This document shows, one piece after another, positions 25,781-34,404 of a DNA stretch of 44,050 bases. Source of the DNA: Thermoleophilaceae bacterium. GTDB lineage: Bacteria; Actinomycetota; Thermoleophilia; Solirubrobacterales; Thermoleophilaceae. The stretch spans positions 1 to 44,050 of the forward strand of contig JAFGJG010000147.1 in the NCBI GenBank assembly GCA_016929195.1, written 5' to 3'. Within the stretch, counting starts at the first letter, position 1. Each line of letters starts with the position of its first letter. Below the pieces are notes generated by a model that was not told where the DNA came from, searched no databases, and saw only the letters and a program-made list of their open reading frames with translations. The translations under genes were made by a program, and so were the position numbers.

Positions 25781-27547
25781 TCAGCGGCAGCGCGCCGAGT
25801 CGACCCAGCTCCACGGGCCCCACCCGGGCTTGACCCAGATCGGGCTGGAGACGGTCTCGATGATCGCGCCCCGCATGACCTGGAGGCGCCAGCGCCCCGG
25901 GCCGGCGGCGTCGAAGCGGTACCTGAAGTCGTCGCTCGTGATCGGCACCGTCGTCGCGATCACGCCGTCCTTGATGATCTGGAGCGTCCTGCCCGACGCG
26001 CCGTCGAGCCGGACGCGGAAGGTCGCGCCGTTGCCGCGCACCACGTCGCCGATGATCGCCCGGTCGCGGCGGTTACCCCACGGGCGCGCCGTGAAGCGCA
26101 GGTCCGGGCCGGCGTTCCCGGTCACCTTCACGTAGGTGTGCAGCCCCTGGACGCCGCAGCGGATGCCCCGCTCGGACAGCTCGCGGGCGTAGACCACCGT
26201 CGTGGCCTCGCCGATCGGCGCGTCGAGGACGCCCGGGGCGCGGCCGGCCTCGTGCGAGTCGCTCGACCCGACCGCGGCGATGCGGTGGCCCTGTCCGAGC
26301 AGCGCGTCGTACGCCGCGATCGACAGCGGCGTGAAGGGATTCGGCGACGTGCCCAGCTCGGAGAAGCCGTTGGCCAGCTCGTAGGCGTCCACCTGCGAGT
26401 AGTCGGTCTGCTCGGGCGTGTACTCCCAATAGCAGCCGCGGCAGAGGGCCGCGACGGCCGGGCTGGTGGGCTCGAAGGTCTTCGGGTGGTTGATCTGGGT
26501 CCACCCGCCGTAGCGGTGGACCTCGCGGAAGAGGTCACGCGGGGGCCGCCCCGGGCTCAGGAGCGCGAACGACCCGTCGGCCCGGCGCTCGTAGACGGGC
26601 GTGGTGCGGTAGTCCACGTAGTGGCCGCTCGCGTGGTTGTTCGTGTGGCCGCGGTAGGTGATCACCTCGGCGCTGCGGACGATCAGGTGCTTTGGGTAGC
26701 GCGGCTGGTAGCGGCCGACCTCGTTCCAGGCCGGGTAGCTCGAGACGTAGTCGGAGAGCGTGATGAAGTCGAGCCCCGCGCCGCCCTCGGCCAGCGGCCT
26801 GAAGGCGTAGTCGAAGGACTCCGTCATCGTGGCCGCGCCGTAGTTGGAGTGCTCGGCGTGCACGTGCATGTCGCCGGCGTACCAGCCGGCCCTGCTGCGC
26901 GCCGGGCGGCTGTCGTAGCGGGCCGGGCGATAGGGCTCGTCCGCGTAGGCGGGGTCCTCGCTCAGCTCGATCTCGACGCGCCACTTGACCTTGCCGTCGG
27001 CGTCGCCCTCGGACTGCGGGATCACCGCGGCCACGCCCAGCTCGGCCGCCCAGCGACCCGGCTGGACCGGGCCGGGGATGAAGCCGCGGGTGGTCTTCCC
27101 GGGGATCTCGACGCGCGGGCTCGCCTCGTAGTCCGCCTCCGAGGAGAAGCCCTCGGCCGAGAGCGTCACGTCCGGATGGCTCGACCCGCCCCAGCCGCGG
27201 AACTCGCGCTCGCCCCAGAGGCGCGACCAGCCGCGGCGCGGCTCGTACAGGCCGAGATCGAGCGTGTGGCGCTGGCTGCCGCTCTCCGGGCGGTCCCAGC
27301 AGTACTTGACGCGGACCGCGGTGGTGCCGCGCGGCACGTCGAATGGCAGCAGGACGTAGTCCTTGTTCAGGTTGGTGCCGAACTCGCCGGTCAGGACCTG
27401 GTCCGGAGCGATCGAGCGCCCGCCGCACGGCGTGGTCAGGCCCGCGCCGGGCTCCGCCGGGAGCGTCTGCGGCGGCGCCTGCGCCGAGGCCGCCGGCGCG
27501 GTCAGCGCGACGGCGGCGAGTGCGAGCAGGACGGCGGGGCGGCGCAC
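25781..27547 (-). CDS. Secreted PHP-domain metallohydrolase, CehA/McbA family
   Basis: A 588-residue exported protein with a signal peptide ending about ASAQA (residue 23). The PHP metal site begins GDMHVHAEHSNYG and continues through LDFITLSDY and GSSDSHEAGR, as in CehA/McbA enzymes, some of which hydrolyse the carbamate insecticide carbaryl; most members have unknown substrates. The first 200 residues form a beta-rich domain before the catalytic part, and a C-terminal beta domain follows. GTG 27547 has a TAGGCT box 7 bases upstream, which sets the start. Leaderless transcription of a secreted hydrolase suggests steady low expression. Confidence 0.85.
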   Translation of the reverse strand: MRRPAVLLALAAVALTAPAASAQAPPQTLPAEPGAGLTTPCGGRSIAPDQVLTGEFGTNLNKDYVLLPFDVPRGTTAVRVKYCWDRPESGSQRHTLDLGLYEPRRGWSRLWGEREFRGWGGSSHPDVTLSAEGFSSEADYEASPRVEIPGKTTRGFIPGPVQPGRWAAELGVAAVIPQSEGDADGKVKWRVEIELSEDPAYADEPYRPARYDSRPARSRAGWYAGDMHVHAEHSNYGAATMTESFDYAFRPLAEGGAGLDFITLSDYVSSYPAWNEVGRYQPRYPKHLIVRSAEVITYRGHTNNHASGHYVDYRTTPVYERRADGSFALLSPGRPPRDLFREVHRYGGWTQINHPKTFEPTSPAVAALCRGCYWEYTPEQTDYSQVDAYELANGFSELGTSPNPFTPLSIAAYDALLGQGHRIAAVGSSDSHEAGRAPGVLDAPIGEATTVVYARELSERGIRCGVQGLHTYVKVTGNAGPDLRFTARPWGNRRDRAIIGDVVRGNGATFRVRLDGASGRTLQIIKDGVIATTVPITSDDFRYRFDAAGPGRWRLQVMRGAIIETVSSPIWVKPGWGPWSWVDSARCR

Positions 27548-27554
27548 GGGCGCG

Positions 27555-27560
27555 AGCCTA
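27555..27560 (-). promoter_or_regulatory. -10 box for the CehA-type hydrolase
   Basis: Reverse-strand TAGGCT ends 7 bases before GTG 27547. Confidence 0.55.
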
Positions 27561-27635
27561 CCGAGCCGAGCCTTGCGCGGGCGCCACCAGCCGATCTAGA
27601 GTCGGTCGTCGCTGCGGACTCGCTGCAGCATGCCC

Positions 27636-27642
27636 AAGGAGG
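27636..27642 (+). promoter_or_regulatory. Ribosome binding site of the small unknown gene
   Basis: AAGGAGG lies 4 bases before ATG 27647. The 99-base gap upstream also holds TAGAGT (27597-27602), a possible -10 giving a leader of roughly 40 bases. Confidence 0.5.
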
Positions 27643-27646
27643 CCAC

Positions 27647-28006
27647 ATGGCCGAAGCAGGGGTATTCGTCGGATGGGGAGCCAACGTCGCCGGCCGCGAG
27701 GAACGGGGACTCGAGGTCTTCAACGAGGCCGTCCAGTTCTGGAGCCAGCTCGAGACGGACGGAAGGATCGAGTCGTTCGAGGTGGTGCTGCTGGCCCCTC
27801 ATGGAGGTGAGCTCGACGGCTTCGCGCTCCTGCGCGGGACCCGCGATCAGGTGGGCGCACTGCTCATGGACGAGGACTTCGAGCGCATGAACACGCGCGC
27901 GGCCCTCATCGTCCAGAACCTGGGCGTCGTGACCGCGGCGCTCGGCGACGGGCTCGGGCGCGCGATCGGGGTCTACCAGGAGGAGCTCGCCGGAGCGGTC
28001 GCCTAG
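27647..28006 (+). CDS. Conserved hypothetical protein, 119 residues
   Basis: A small soluble alpha/beta protein: GVFVGWGANVAGRE, then a helix with FNEAVQFWSQLE, a strand RIESFEVVLLAP, GELDGFALLRG and a second helix DFERMNTRAALIVQNLG. The pattern recalls small dimeric ferredoxin-like (YCII/Dabb-like) proteins common in soil actinobacteria, without catalytic residues I can name. It has one of the best Shine-Dalgarno sites in the window, so it may be well expressed. Its stop overlaps the convergent MBL gene stop (CTAG). Confidence 0.7.
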   Translation: MAEAGVFVGWGANVAGREERGLEVFNEAVQFWSQLETDGRIESFEVVLLAPHGGELDGFALLRGTRDQVGALLMDEDFERMNTRAALIVQNLGVVTAALGDGLGRAIGVYQEELAGAVA

Positions 28007-28773
28007 CGCGTCAGGTTCTCTTCGTGGATGCCGCGCTGCCCCTTGGTCGCCCGGCCATCGGGCAGCGCCGGCCGCTCCTCGCCGCGCTCCAGGGCGTCGA
28101 GGTAGTCCGCGTCCTCGTCGAGGATCCGGAGCGTCTCGTCGCGCCCGCGGGGGCTGCCGTGGCCGGGCACGACCGTGTCGGCTTCCTCCACCAGCGGCGC
28201 GAGCCGGGCGAGCGTAGCCCGATAGGCGTCGATCGAGCCGCCCGGCGAGATCATCGGGATCTCCACGTCGGAGAGGTAGTCGCCGACGGCCAGGACGCCG
28301 AGTGACCGTGCGAAGACCGCCACGCCGTCGGCCGTGTGGCCCTCGGCGGGGTGCAGCTCGAGCTCGGCGTCCCCCAGGTCGAGGCGGCCCGGGACCGGCA
28401 GGGCCTGCACTGCGCCGAGGCTGAGCGGCGCGGGCCTCGTCACGTAGAGCTCGTCGTCGTGGTCGCGCAGGTCTCGCTGTGCCGCGCCCGGCTCGGCGCG
28501 CAGCCGGATCGCGGTCTCCTCGCCGACCCCCAGCGGCAGGGCGGGGAAAGCGACCTTCCCCAGCAGATGATCGAAGTCCGCGTGGGTCGCGAGCAGGCCG
28601 TCCGGCTCGAACCCCGCCTGCGCGAGCAGCGCCGGGAGCGCCTCGAGCTCGTCAGGAAAGTACGGCGAGTCGATCAGGACCGCCTCGCCGCCGGCCCGCA
28701 GCACCGTGGCGTTCGTCTGCCACAGCCGGCTGGTCACGACGAGCGCGTCGCGGTGGACCGAGACCGCTCGCAT
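28003..28773 (-). CDS. MBL-fold metallohydrolase with altered metal motif
   Basis: A 256-residue metallo-beta-lactamase-fold protein. The usual H-x-H-x-D-H motif reads HADFDH (His64, Asp66, Asp68, His69), so the second His is Asp. The other ligands seem present: HPAEGHTADG, VGDYLSD and VPGHGSPRG. Loss of one zinc His may change metal choice (iron or a single metal) or the reaction. It follows the HAD gene after 14 bases and may be co-transcribed with it. A likely substrate cannot be named. Confidence 0.8.
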   Translation of the reverse strand: MRAVSVHRDALVVTSRLWQTNATVLRAGGEAVLIDSPYFPDELEALPALLAQAGFEPDGLLATHADFDHLLGKVAFPALPLGVGEETAIRLRAEPGAAQRDLRDHDDELYVTRPAPLSLGAVQALPVPGRLDLGDAELELHPAEGHTADGVAVFARSLGVLAVGDYLSDVEIPMISPGGSIDAYRATLARLAPLVEEADTVVPGHGSPRGRDETLRILDEDADYLDALERGEERPALPDGRATKGQRGIHEENLTR

Positions 28774-28787
28774 CGGGCGCGGCCCGG

Positions 28788-29468
28788 CTAGGCGGCCTTC
28801 AGCAGCTTGCCCGCGTCGCGGAAGGTCTTGACCTCGCCGTCGGGCTTCTTTGCGCCCTCGACCTTCTCGCCGTGGCGGTTGACCCAGATCACCGGGATCT
28901 TCAGCTTGATGCACTGCTCCACGTCGGTCGGATAGCCCGACGCGATGTGGACCCAGTTCTTCTTGAGGCCCGCGATCCGCCGCTGGCATTCCTTGAAGTG
29001 CGCCGGGTCGGGCTTGTAGCTGCGCACCTGCTGGGCCGTGACCACGAGGTCGAAGTCGGTCCGGAAGTGGCGGCGCGTGGCGCCCAGGAGCTTGTCGTCG
29101 ATGTTCGAGAGGATCCCGGTCTCGTACTTCTTCGCGAAGCGCTCGAGCTGCGCGTTGGTCTCGCGGAACGCGGGCCAGCGCGGGACGCTGTCGGGCAGGA
29201 AGTTGGAGCGCGAGGGCTCTAGATCCCAGCCCAGCTCGGCCGCCACGCGCACGGCCGTGCGCCTCAGGACCTCGGCGTAGAGCTCGTACGACCCGCGCTG
29301 GATCTCGCGCTGGATCTCGATGAAGCGGGGGACGAGCACGTCACGGTCGATCGTGAACCCGTCGCGGTCCGCCTCCTTCTGGAATGCGTCGTAGACGCCC
29401 GACTCCCAGTCGATCAGGGTGCCGTAGCAGTCGAACGTGACGAATTTGACTTCTTTGGGGAGTGCCAT
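28788..29468 (-). CDS. HAD-superfamily hydrolase, haloacid dehalogenase type II-like
   Basis: A 226-residue HAD enzyme with nucleophile Asp13 in VTFDCYGTLIDWESG, Ser of motif II in GILSNIDDKLLGA, the Lys of YKPDPAHF and the acidic loop HIASGYPTDVEQC. The DCYGTL-DWE opening and cap region resemble L-2-haloacid dehalogenases and related phosphatases; which reaction it performs cannot be decided. It precedes the MBL gene in the same direction. Upstream, reverse-strand TAGCAAT lies close to its ATG but does not strictly fit TANNNT. Confidence 0.82.
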   Translation of the reverse strand: MALPKEVKFVTFDCYGTLIDWESGVYDAFQKEADRDGFTIDRDVLVPRFIEIQREIQRGSYELYAEVLRRTAVRVAAELGWDLEPSRSNFLPDSVPRWPAFRETNAQLERFAKKYETGILSNIDDKLLGATRRHFRTDFDLVVTAQQVRSYKPDPAHFKECQRRIAGLKKNWVHIASGYPTDVEQCIKLKIPVIWVNRHGEKVEGAKKPDGEVKTFRDAGKLLKAA

Positions 29469-29525
29469 GTGGGGATTGCTAGGGTGCGGCGCCGTCCGGG
29501 CGCGGCGGATGATCCTATCTAGCTA

Positions 29526-30665
29526 ATGGACCTCCTCGAATATCAAGGCAAGCAGCTCTTCTCGAAGCACGGCGTCCCCGTGCCCGACGGAAGGCACGCG
29601 ACGTCGGTCGACGAGGCCGTCGAGGCCGCTCAGGAGCTGGGATACCCGGTCGTGATCAAGGCCCAGGTCCAGATCGGCGGCCGCGGCAAGGCGGGCGGCA
29701 TCAAGCTCGCCAAGGACAAGGCCGAGGCCCGGGAGCACGCGGAGGCGATCCTCGGGATGGACATCCGCGGGCTCACGGTCCACGAGCTCTGGGTCGAGCA
29801 GGCCTCCGACATCGCCGAGGAGTACTACGCGGCCGTCGTGTTCGACCGCGGCGCCAAGAAGCCCATGGCGATGCTCTCGCGGATGGGCGGCATGGACGTC
29901 GAGGCCATCGCGGAGGAGGACCCGACGGCCATGGTCAAGCTGCACGTGGACCCGCTGCTCGGCTTCCAGGACTTCCACGGGCGCCGGCTCGCCTTCGACG
30001 CCGGGATCGCCCCCGACCTGATCCGCCCGGTGGGCGCGATGCTCGCCCGGCTCTACGAGACCTTCGTTGCCGAGGACGCCATGCTCGTCGAGGTGAATCC
30101 CCTGCTCGTAACCGGCTCGCGCGACGTTGTCGCGCTCGACGCCAAGGTCACCCTCGACGACAACGCGCTGTATCGCCATCCCGACTCGGCCGAGTTCCGG
30201 AACGTCTCCGCCGAGAACCCGCAGGAGCGGATGGCGAAGGAGCGCGGGCTGACCTACGTGTCCCTGGACGGGAACATCGGCATCCTCGGGAACGGCGCCG
30301 GACTCGTGATGTCCACGCTCGACGTGGTCGCCCAGGCCGGCGGCCGGCCCGCCAACTTCCTCGACGCGGGCGGAGGCTCCAAGGCCGAGGCGATCACGAG
30401 CGCCGTCGAGGTGATCCTCTCGAACCCCGAGGTCAGGGCCGTGCTGTTCAACATCTTCGGCGGCATCACGCGCTGCGACGAGGTCGCGCGCGGGCTGATC
30501 GAGGCGTTCGCCCAGATCGAGCCCGGCGTGCCGTTCGTGGTCAGGCTCGACGGCACGAACGACGTGGAGGGCCGCCGGCTGCTGGCCGAGGCGAACCTGC
30601 CGAACGTCCACACCGAGTCCACGATGCTCGACGCCGCCAACAGGGTCGTGGAGCTGGCCGGCTGA
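29526..30665 (+). CDS. sucC: Succinyl-CoA synthetase beta subunit
   Basis: A 379-residue ATP-grasp subunit that binds nucleotide and succinate. MDLLEYQGKQLFSKHGVPVP is the typical start, GRGKAGGIKLAKDKAEA the ATP-grasp loop and FNIFGGITRCDEVARG the C-terminal phosphate/CoA-ligase segment. It converts succinyl-CoA to succinate with formation of ATP or GTP. It ends one base into the sucD start codon. In this window it would finish the propionyl-CoA route started by carboxylase and mutase as well as serve the TCA cycle. The short leader (CTATCTAGCTA) carries a -10-like sequence that misses the TANNNT rule by one base. Confidence 0.95.
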   Translation: MDLLEYQGKQLFSKHGVPVPDGRHATSVDEAVEAAQELGYPVVIKAQVQIGGRGKAGGIKLAKDKAEAREHAEAILGMDIRGLTVHELWVEQASDIAEEYYAAVVFDRGAKKPMAMLSRMGGMDVEAIAEEDPTAMVKLHVDPLLGFQDFHGRRLAFDAGIAPDLIRPVGAMLARLYETFVAEDAMLVEVNPLLVTGSRDVVALDAKVTLDDNALYRHPDSAEFRNVSAENPQERMAKERGLTYVSLDGNIGILGNGAGLVMSTLDVVAQAGGRPANFLDAGGGSKAEAITSAVEVILSNPEVRAVLFNIFGGITRCDEVARGLIEAFAQIEPGVPFVVRLDGTNDVEGRRLLAEANLPNVHTESTMLDAANRVVELAG

Positions 30666-31546
30666 TGGCGGTCCTGGTCGACAGGGACACGCGCCTCTGC
30701 GTTTCCGGCATCACCGGCCGCGAGGGCACCTTCCACTCGCTCAACAACCGCAACTACGGCACCCAGGTCGTCTCCGGCGTGACCCCCGGCAAGGGCGGCC
30801 AGGACGTGGAGGGCATCCCGGTCTTCGACACCTTCCACAGGGCCGTCGAGGAGACCGGCGCCAACACGGCGATGATCTTCGTCCCGCCGCGGTTCGCGGC
30901 CGACTCGATCCTCGAGGCCGAGGACGCGGGCATCGAGCTGATCGTCGCGATCACGGAGGGCATCCCCGCTCACGACGAGCTGCGCGTCTACAACCACCTC
31001 GCCCGCAACCCGAGCGTGCGGCTGGTCGGGCCGAACTGCCCAGGGATCCTGTCGCCCGGCAAGGCCAACGTGGGGATCATCCCGGCGTCCTTCTTCAAGG
31101 AGGGCAACGTCGGCGTGGTGTCGCGCTCCGGCACGCTGACCTACCAGATCGGCAACGAGCTGGCCCAGAGCGGGTTCGGGAACAGCTCGATCGTCGGCAT
31201 CGGCGGCGACCCGGTGCCGGGCTCGAGCTTCATCGACATCATCGAGCTGTTCGAGGCCGACCCGGAGACCGAGCTGATCGTGCTCTCCGGCGAGATCGGA
31301 GGCGACGCGGAGGAGCGCGCGGCGGACCACATCGCCGAGCACGTGTCGAAGCCGGTGGTCGCCTACATCGCAGGCTTCACCGCACCGCCCGGCAAGACGA
31401 TGGGCCACGCCGGCGCGATCGTCTCCGGCTCGGCGGGCACGGCGCAGGCGAAGGCCGAGGCGCTCGAGGCCAAGGGCGTGCGCGTGGGCCGCAACCCCAC
31501 GCAGGTGGCCGAGATCGCGATCGAAGTCCTGGGCGCGCGGGTCTAG
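30665..31546 (+). CDS. sucD: Succinyl-CoA synthetase alpha subunit
   Basis: A 293-residue CoA-binding subunit. The Rossmann start [20 protein letters not shown], the middle [18 protein letters not shown] and the phosphohistidine segment [13 protein letters not shown] are all present, so the active-site His is intact. Length and order are normal. It is co-translated with sucC through a one-base overlap (TGATG). Its stop overlaps the convergent RskA-like gene stop (CTAG). Confidence 0.95.
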   Translation: MAVLVDRDTRLCVSGITGREGTFHSLNNRNYGTQVVSGVTPGKGGQDVEGIPVFDTFHRAVEETGANTAMIFVPPRFAADSILEAEDAGIELIVAITEGIPAHDELRVYNHLARNPSVRLVGPNCPGILSPGKANVGIIPASFFKEGNVGVVSRSGTLTYQIGNELAQSGFGNSSIVGIGGDPVPGSSFIDIIELFEADPETELIVLSGEIGGDAEERAADHIAEHVSKPVVAYIAGFTAPPGKTMGHAGAIVSGSAGTAQAKAEALEAKGVRVGRNPTQVAEIAIEVLGARV

Positions 31547-32379
31547 CCCGCGCCCTTCAGCAGCTCGTCGACCGGAATCCGCATGACGCTCGCCCCGCTG
31601 TGATTCGGGTTGTCGTCGATGGGCTCCTGGGAGACGTCGATGAACCTGTAGTCCGCCGGGTCGGCGGGAAGAACCTCGTCCACCTCGAGGCTCGTGCCGA
31701 CCACGCGGTCGATCAGGACCGCATCGGTCACCGAGTTGTAGAGCCAGACGGCGTAGGCCTCCTCGCGCGGCGGCAGCCCGCTCAGCGACATGATCAGCCG
31801 GCTGTCCTCGCCGCTGCCCTCGATCCGGGCCGTCCCCCTGGCGGGGAAGTCGGACAGCACCGGCTCGAGCTCCACCGGCTTGGACGCCGGGGCGGCCGGC
31901 GTCTCGGCGGTCGCGGCGGGCTTGTCGCTCTTGCCGTCGTCGTCCGCGTCGCCGCCGAACAGCAGCAGGCCGGCCACCCCGCCGAGCAGGGCGCCCGCGA
32001 TCACGACCAGGATCGCCGCACGCGGCCGGCGCCGGCGTGTGGACGGCTTCGGGGCGGCTGGCGTTGGCGGCGGCGGCGGCGGGGGCTCGGGCGGAGCGCT
32101 CACGAAGCCGCCGCCTTCGTCCGGCCACTGGTCCGCCGGCAGGCCCGCGAGGACCTCGGGCAACCTGGCGCGTTCGGCCTGGTCGTGAATGCCGACCTGC
32201 ATGGCGATCCGGTCCAGGGCCGCCTCGCGGCGGGGCGCGACCTCTTCCGGCTGCAAACGGAGCACAGCGGCCACCACGTCGTCCTTGACCTTCCGGCGTA
32301 CCGACAGGTCCAGGAGGGCCCGATCCTCCGGAGGGGCCTGGAAAAGCGATCTCCCGATTTCTCGATCCCGGGTTAGCAT
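31543..32379 (-). CDS. Membrane protein with RskA-like (anti-sigma-K) outer domain
   Basis: A 278-residue single-pass protein. Residues 1-95 are cytoplasmic and helical; then comes a Pro-rich linker (about 96-112), a basic stretch TRRRRPR, one membrane helix (ILVVIAGALLGGVAGLLLF, about 122-141) and an outer domain ending …LIMSLSGLPPREEAYAVWLYNS…, like the RskA C-terminal domain. No sigma factor lies next to it, and the N-terminal half lacks a clear zinc anti-sigma motif, so an anti-sigma role is only possible. ATG 32379 lies within the -10 box of the divergent DUF4397 gene; TTG 32385 is an alternative start. Confidence 0.65.
   Translation of the reverse strand: MLTRDREIGRSLFQAPPEDRALLDLSVRRKVKDDVVAAVLRLQPEEVAPRREAALDRIAMQVGIHDQAERARLPEVLAGLPADQWPDEGGGFVSAPPEPPPPPPPTPAAPKPSTRRRRPRAAILVVIAGALLGGVAGLLLFGGDADDDGKSDKPAATAETPAAPASKPVELEPVLSDFPARGTARIEGSGEDSRLIMSLSGLPPREEAYAVWLYNSVTDAVLIDRVVGTSLEVDEVLPADPADYRFIDVSQEPIDDNPNHSGASVMRIPVDELLKGAG
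32374..32379 (+). promoter_or_regulatory. -10 box of the DUF4397 gene
   Basis: TAGCAT lies 6 bases before ATG 32386 and includes, on the other strand, the ATG start codon of the divergent RskA-like gene. Confidence 0.55.
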
Positions 32380-32385
32380 GGCCAA

Positions 32386-34404
32386 ATGAAGCGAAGCAGA
32401 GCCAAGAAGGGCGCGACGCTTGGAGCAGCCGCTCTCACAACGATCGTAATACCGACTATGCCTGTCGAGGCGCAGTCAGACCAGACGCAGGTGCGGTTCC
32501 TGCACGCCGTCTCGGGCGCCGGACCCGCTTCGCTGCTCATCGAGAAGGGCAGCCCGCGCCTTCCCTCCTCCTTCGCCAAGCCCAGCGGCTACCAGGTCTT
32601 TCGTCCAGGTCAGGTACGGCTCCGGCTTATCCTGAACGGCCAGTCTTCGCCGATCGCATCCGAGACCGTCCGGCTCGGGTCGGGACGGCACACCGTCGTC
32701 GCCGTCGGCAGCAACAACGGCGTGGACCTGCTCGTCTACCGCGACGACGGCGTCGAGGCCGGCAAGGCCACGCTCCGCGCGATCCACGCCGCCTCAGAGG
32801 TCGGCAGCGCCGACGTTAAGCTCGACGGAAAGGTCGTCGTCAGCGGCGTGGGCCTCGGGGACGCCACCGGCTACCTGCCCGTTCCGCCCGGCCCCCACTC
32901 CGTGGCCGTCACCCGCCCCGGCGGGAAGGGGATGCCCATCGTCAAGGCCGAGGTCCGGTCCGTGGCCGGCACGGCCTCCACCGCCTTCGTCGTCGGCAGC
33001 GCCGGCATGCCCGCCCAGGTCGTCCTGACCGATGACGGCAGCGCCGGCCCCCAGGCGGCTCCGGCCACCGGGCTCGGCGGCGCCACGTCGGGCAGCGGCT
33101 GGCTGCTGATCATCGGGTCGTCGCTCATCGGCGGTTCGCTCGGTGGCGCCTCCTACGTCCTCGCGCGGCGCACGCGCAAGCGCGGCTCGCTCCACGTGAT
33201 CGAGACCGCGGCCGAGCCGCCCGCCCTTCCCGCACCCTCGTCCGTGGCCGCCGGCCCGCCCGTGGGAGCGGACGAGGAGCCGCCCGTCGAGGCCGACGCG
33301 ATCACGGATGAGCAGCCAGCAATCGAGACCACAGTCGTAGAGGAGCCAGCCATGGATGAGCCGGTCGTCGAGCAGACCCCAGTCGAGGAGCCCGTGGCGG
33401 CGGAGCCCGTCATCGAGGGCACCGCCGTCGAGGAGCCCGCGCCGGCGAAGCCCGCGCCGGTGTTCGCAGCCGCGCCCGTCCTGCCGCTCCCGCCGCTGCC
33501 GCCCAAGCCGGTCGTCGAGCCCGTGGCTGCCGCCACCGAGGTCGAGGCGCCCGCCAACGGCAACGGCCACCACGAGGAGGCGCTGCCCACCCCGCCGCTG
33601 TGGTCGCCGCCGCCGAGCGAGCGCTGGGAGCCCTCCGAGCCGACCGGCCGCTTCACCCGCGAGACGCCGTCGGAGGACGAGGAGCAGGCCGAGACGCCGC
33701 CGCTCTCCCGCTTCACACGCCCCGACCCGGCGCCCGAGGCCGAGCCCGCGCCGGCCACGCCGGCCCGGCTGCTCTTCAACGGCCCGCCACGGATCGCCGA
33801 GCCGGCACCCGCGGAGACCGAGCGTCCGCTCTCGCCGTGGCCCACGCGCCCCGCTGTCGAGTCGTACCCGCCCGCACCCGCCGCGGCGCCCGAGCCCGCC
33901 CCGGAGCCTGTGGCCGAGACCGAGCCCGCCGTGGCCCCGGAGCCCACCGATCCCGTCGGCGCGGAAGCCGAGGAGTCGTGGACCGGGTCGTGGATCGCCG
34001 AGCCCGCCGCCGAGCCCGCGGACACGCCGGAGCCGCCCGCGACGTTCTCCACCGAGGCGCCGGCCGAGGAGCCGGTCGCCGAGGAGGACGCTGCGCCGAC
34101 GCCGCTCTGGGAGCCGTTCGTGCCGGAGCCCGAGTTCGAGGTCCAGGTGGAGCTCGAGGAGCCCGTGGCCGCCGTCGAGGAGCCCGCCGCCGTCGAGGAG
34201 CCCGTGGCGGCCGAGGAGCCGGAGCCCGCTCCGGCCCCCGCCGCAGGCAACGGCGTCAGCACGTGGAGCAGCACGACGCCGCGACCCGGCAGCACCGTCG
34301 GCTCGGCCGGCACCGCCGGCAAGGTCAGCTTCCTGGTCGTCTCCGGAGCCGCGCTGGTCGTCACCGGCCTCGTCGCAGCGCGCCGCGGTGGGCGCCACCA
34401 CTAG
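32386..34404 (+). CDS. DUF4397 surface protein with two hydrophobic, basic-ended segments
   Basis: A 672-residue exported protein. Residues 1-30 are a signal sequence (ending VEAQ), 32-215 a DUF4397 beta domain (TQVRFLHAVSGAGPASLLIE). Residues 225-266 look like a cell-wall sorting signal: APATG, a hydrophobic helix at about 239-260, then RRTRKR. Yet 400 residues follow: an acidic Pro/Glu/Ala-rich region with repeated V-E-E-P units, then a second hydrophobic segment (about 649-665) and basic tail ARRGGRHH. The sortase gene overlaps its end by 17 bases, so this is probably its substrate. Two tails in one chain are unusual. Confidence 0.8.
   Translation: MKRSRAKKGATLGAAALTTIVIPTMPVEAQSDQTQVRFLHAVSGAGPASLLIEKGSPRLPSSFAKPSGYQVFRPGQVRLRLILNGQSSPIASETVRLGSGRHTVVAVGSNNGVDLLVYRDDGVEAGKATLRAIHAASEVGSADVKLDGKVVVSGVGLGDATGYLPVPPGPHSVAVTRPGGKGMPIVKAEVRSVAGTASTAFVVGSAGMPAQVVLTDDGSAGPQAAPATGLGGATSGSGWLLIIGSSLIGGSLGGASYVLARRTRKRGSLHVIETAAEPPALPAPSSVAAGPPVGADEEPPVEADAITDEQPAIETTVVEEPAMDEPVVEQTPVEEPVAAEPVIEGTAVEEPAPAKPAPVFAAAPVLPLPPLPPKPVVEPVAAATEVEAPANGNGHHEEALPTPPLWSPPPSERWEPSEPTGRFTRETPSEDEEQAETPPLSRFTRPDPAPEAEPAPATPARLLFNGPPRIAEPAPAETERPLSPWPTRPAVESYPPAPAAAPEPAPEPVAETEPAVAPEPTDPVGAEAEESWTGSWIAEPAAEPADTPEPPATFSTEAPAEEPVAEEDAAPTPLWEPFVPEPEFEVQVELEEPVAAVEEPAAVEEPVAAEEPEPAPAPAAGNGVSTWSSTTPRPGSTVGSAGTAGKVSFLVVSGAALVVTGLVAARRGGRHH

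Noticed and set aside
29516-29525. TATCTA/TAGCTA before sucC as a leaderless -10 box
   Set aside because: Both miss the final T of TANNNT. It may still be a promoter, but I did not count it with the sixteen clear cases.
33300-34260. Repeated GAGGAGCCC-like units as a CRISPR or satellite repeat
   Set aside because: Units are in frame, vary in length and encode V-E-E-P repeats of one protein; there are no equal spacers.
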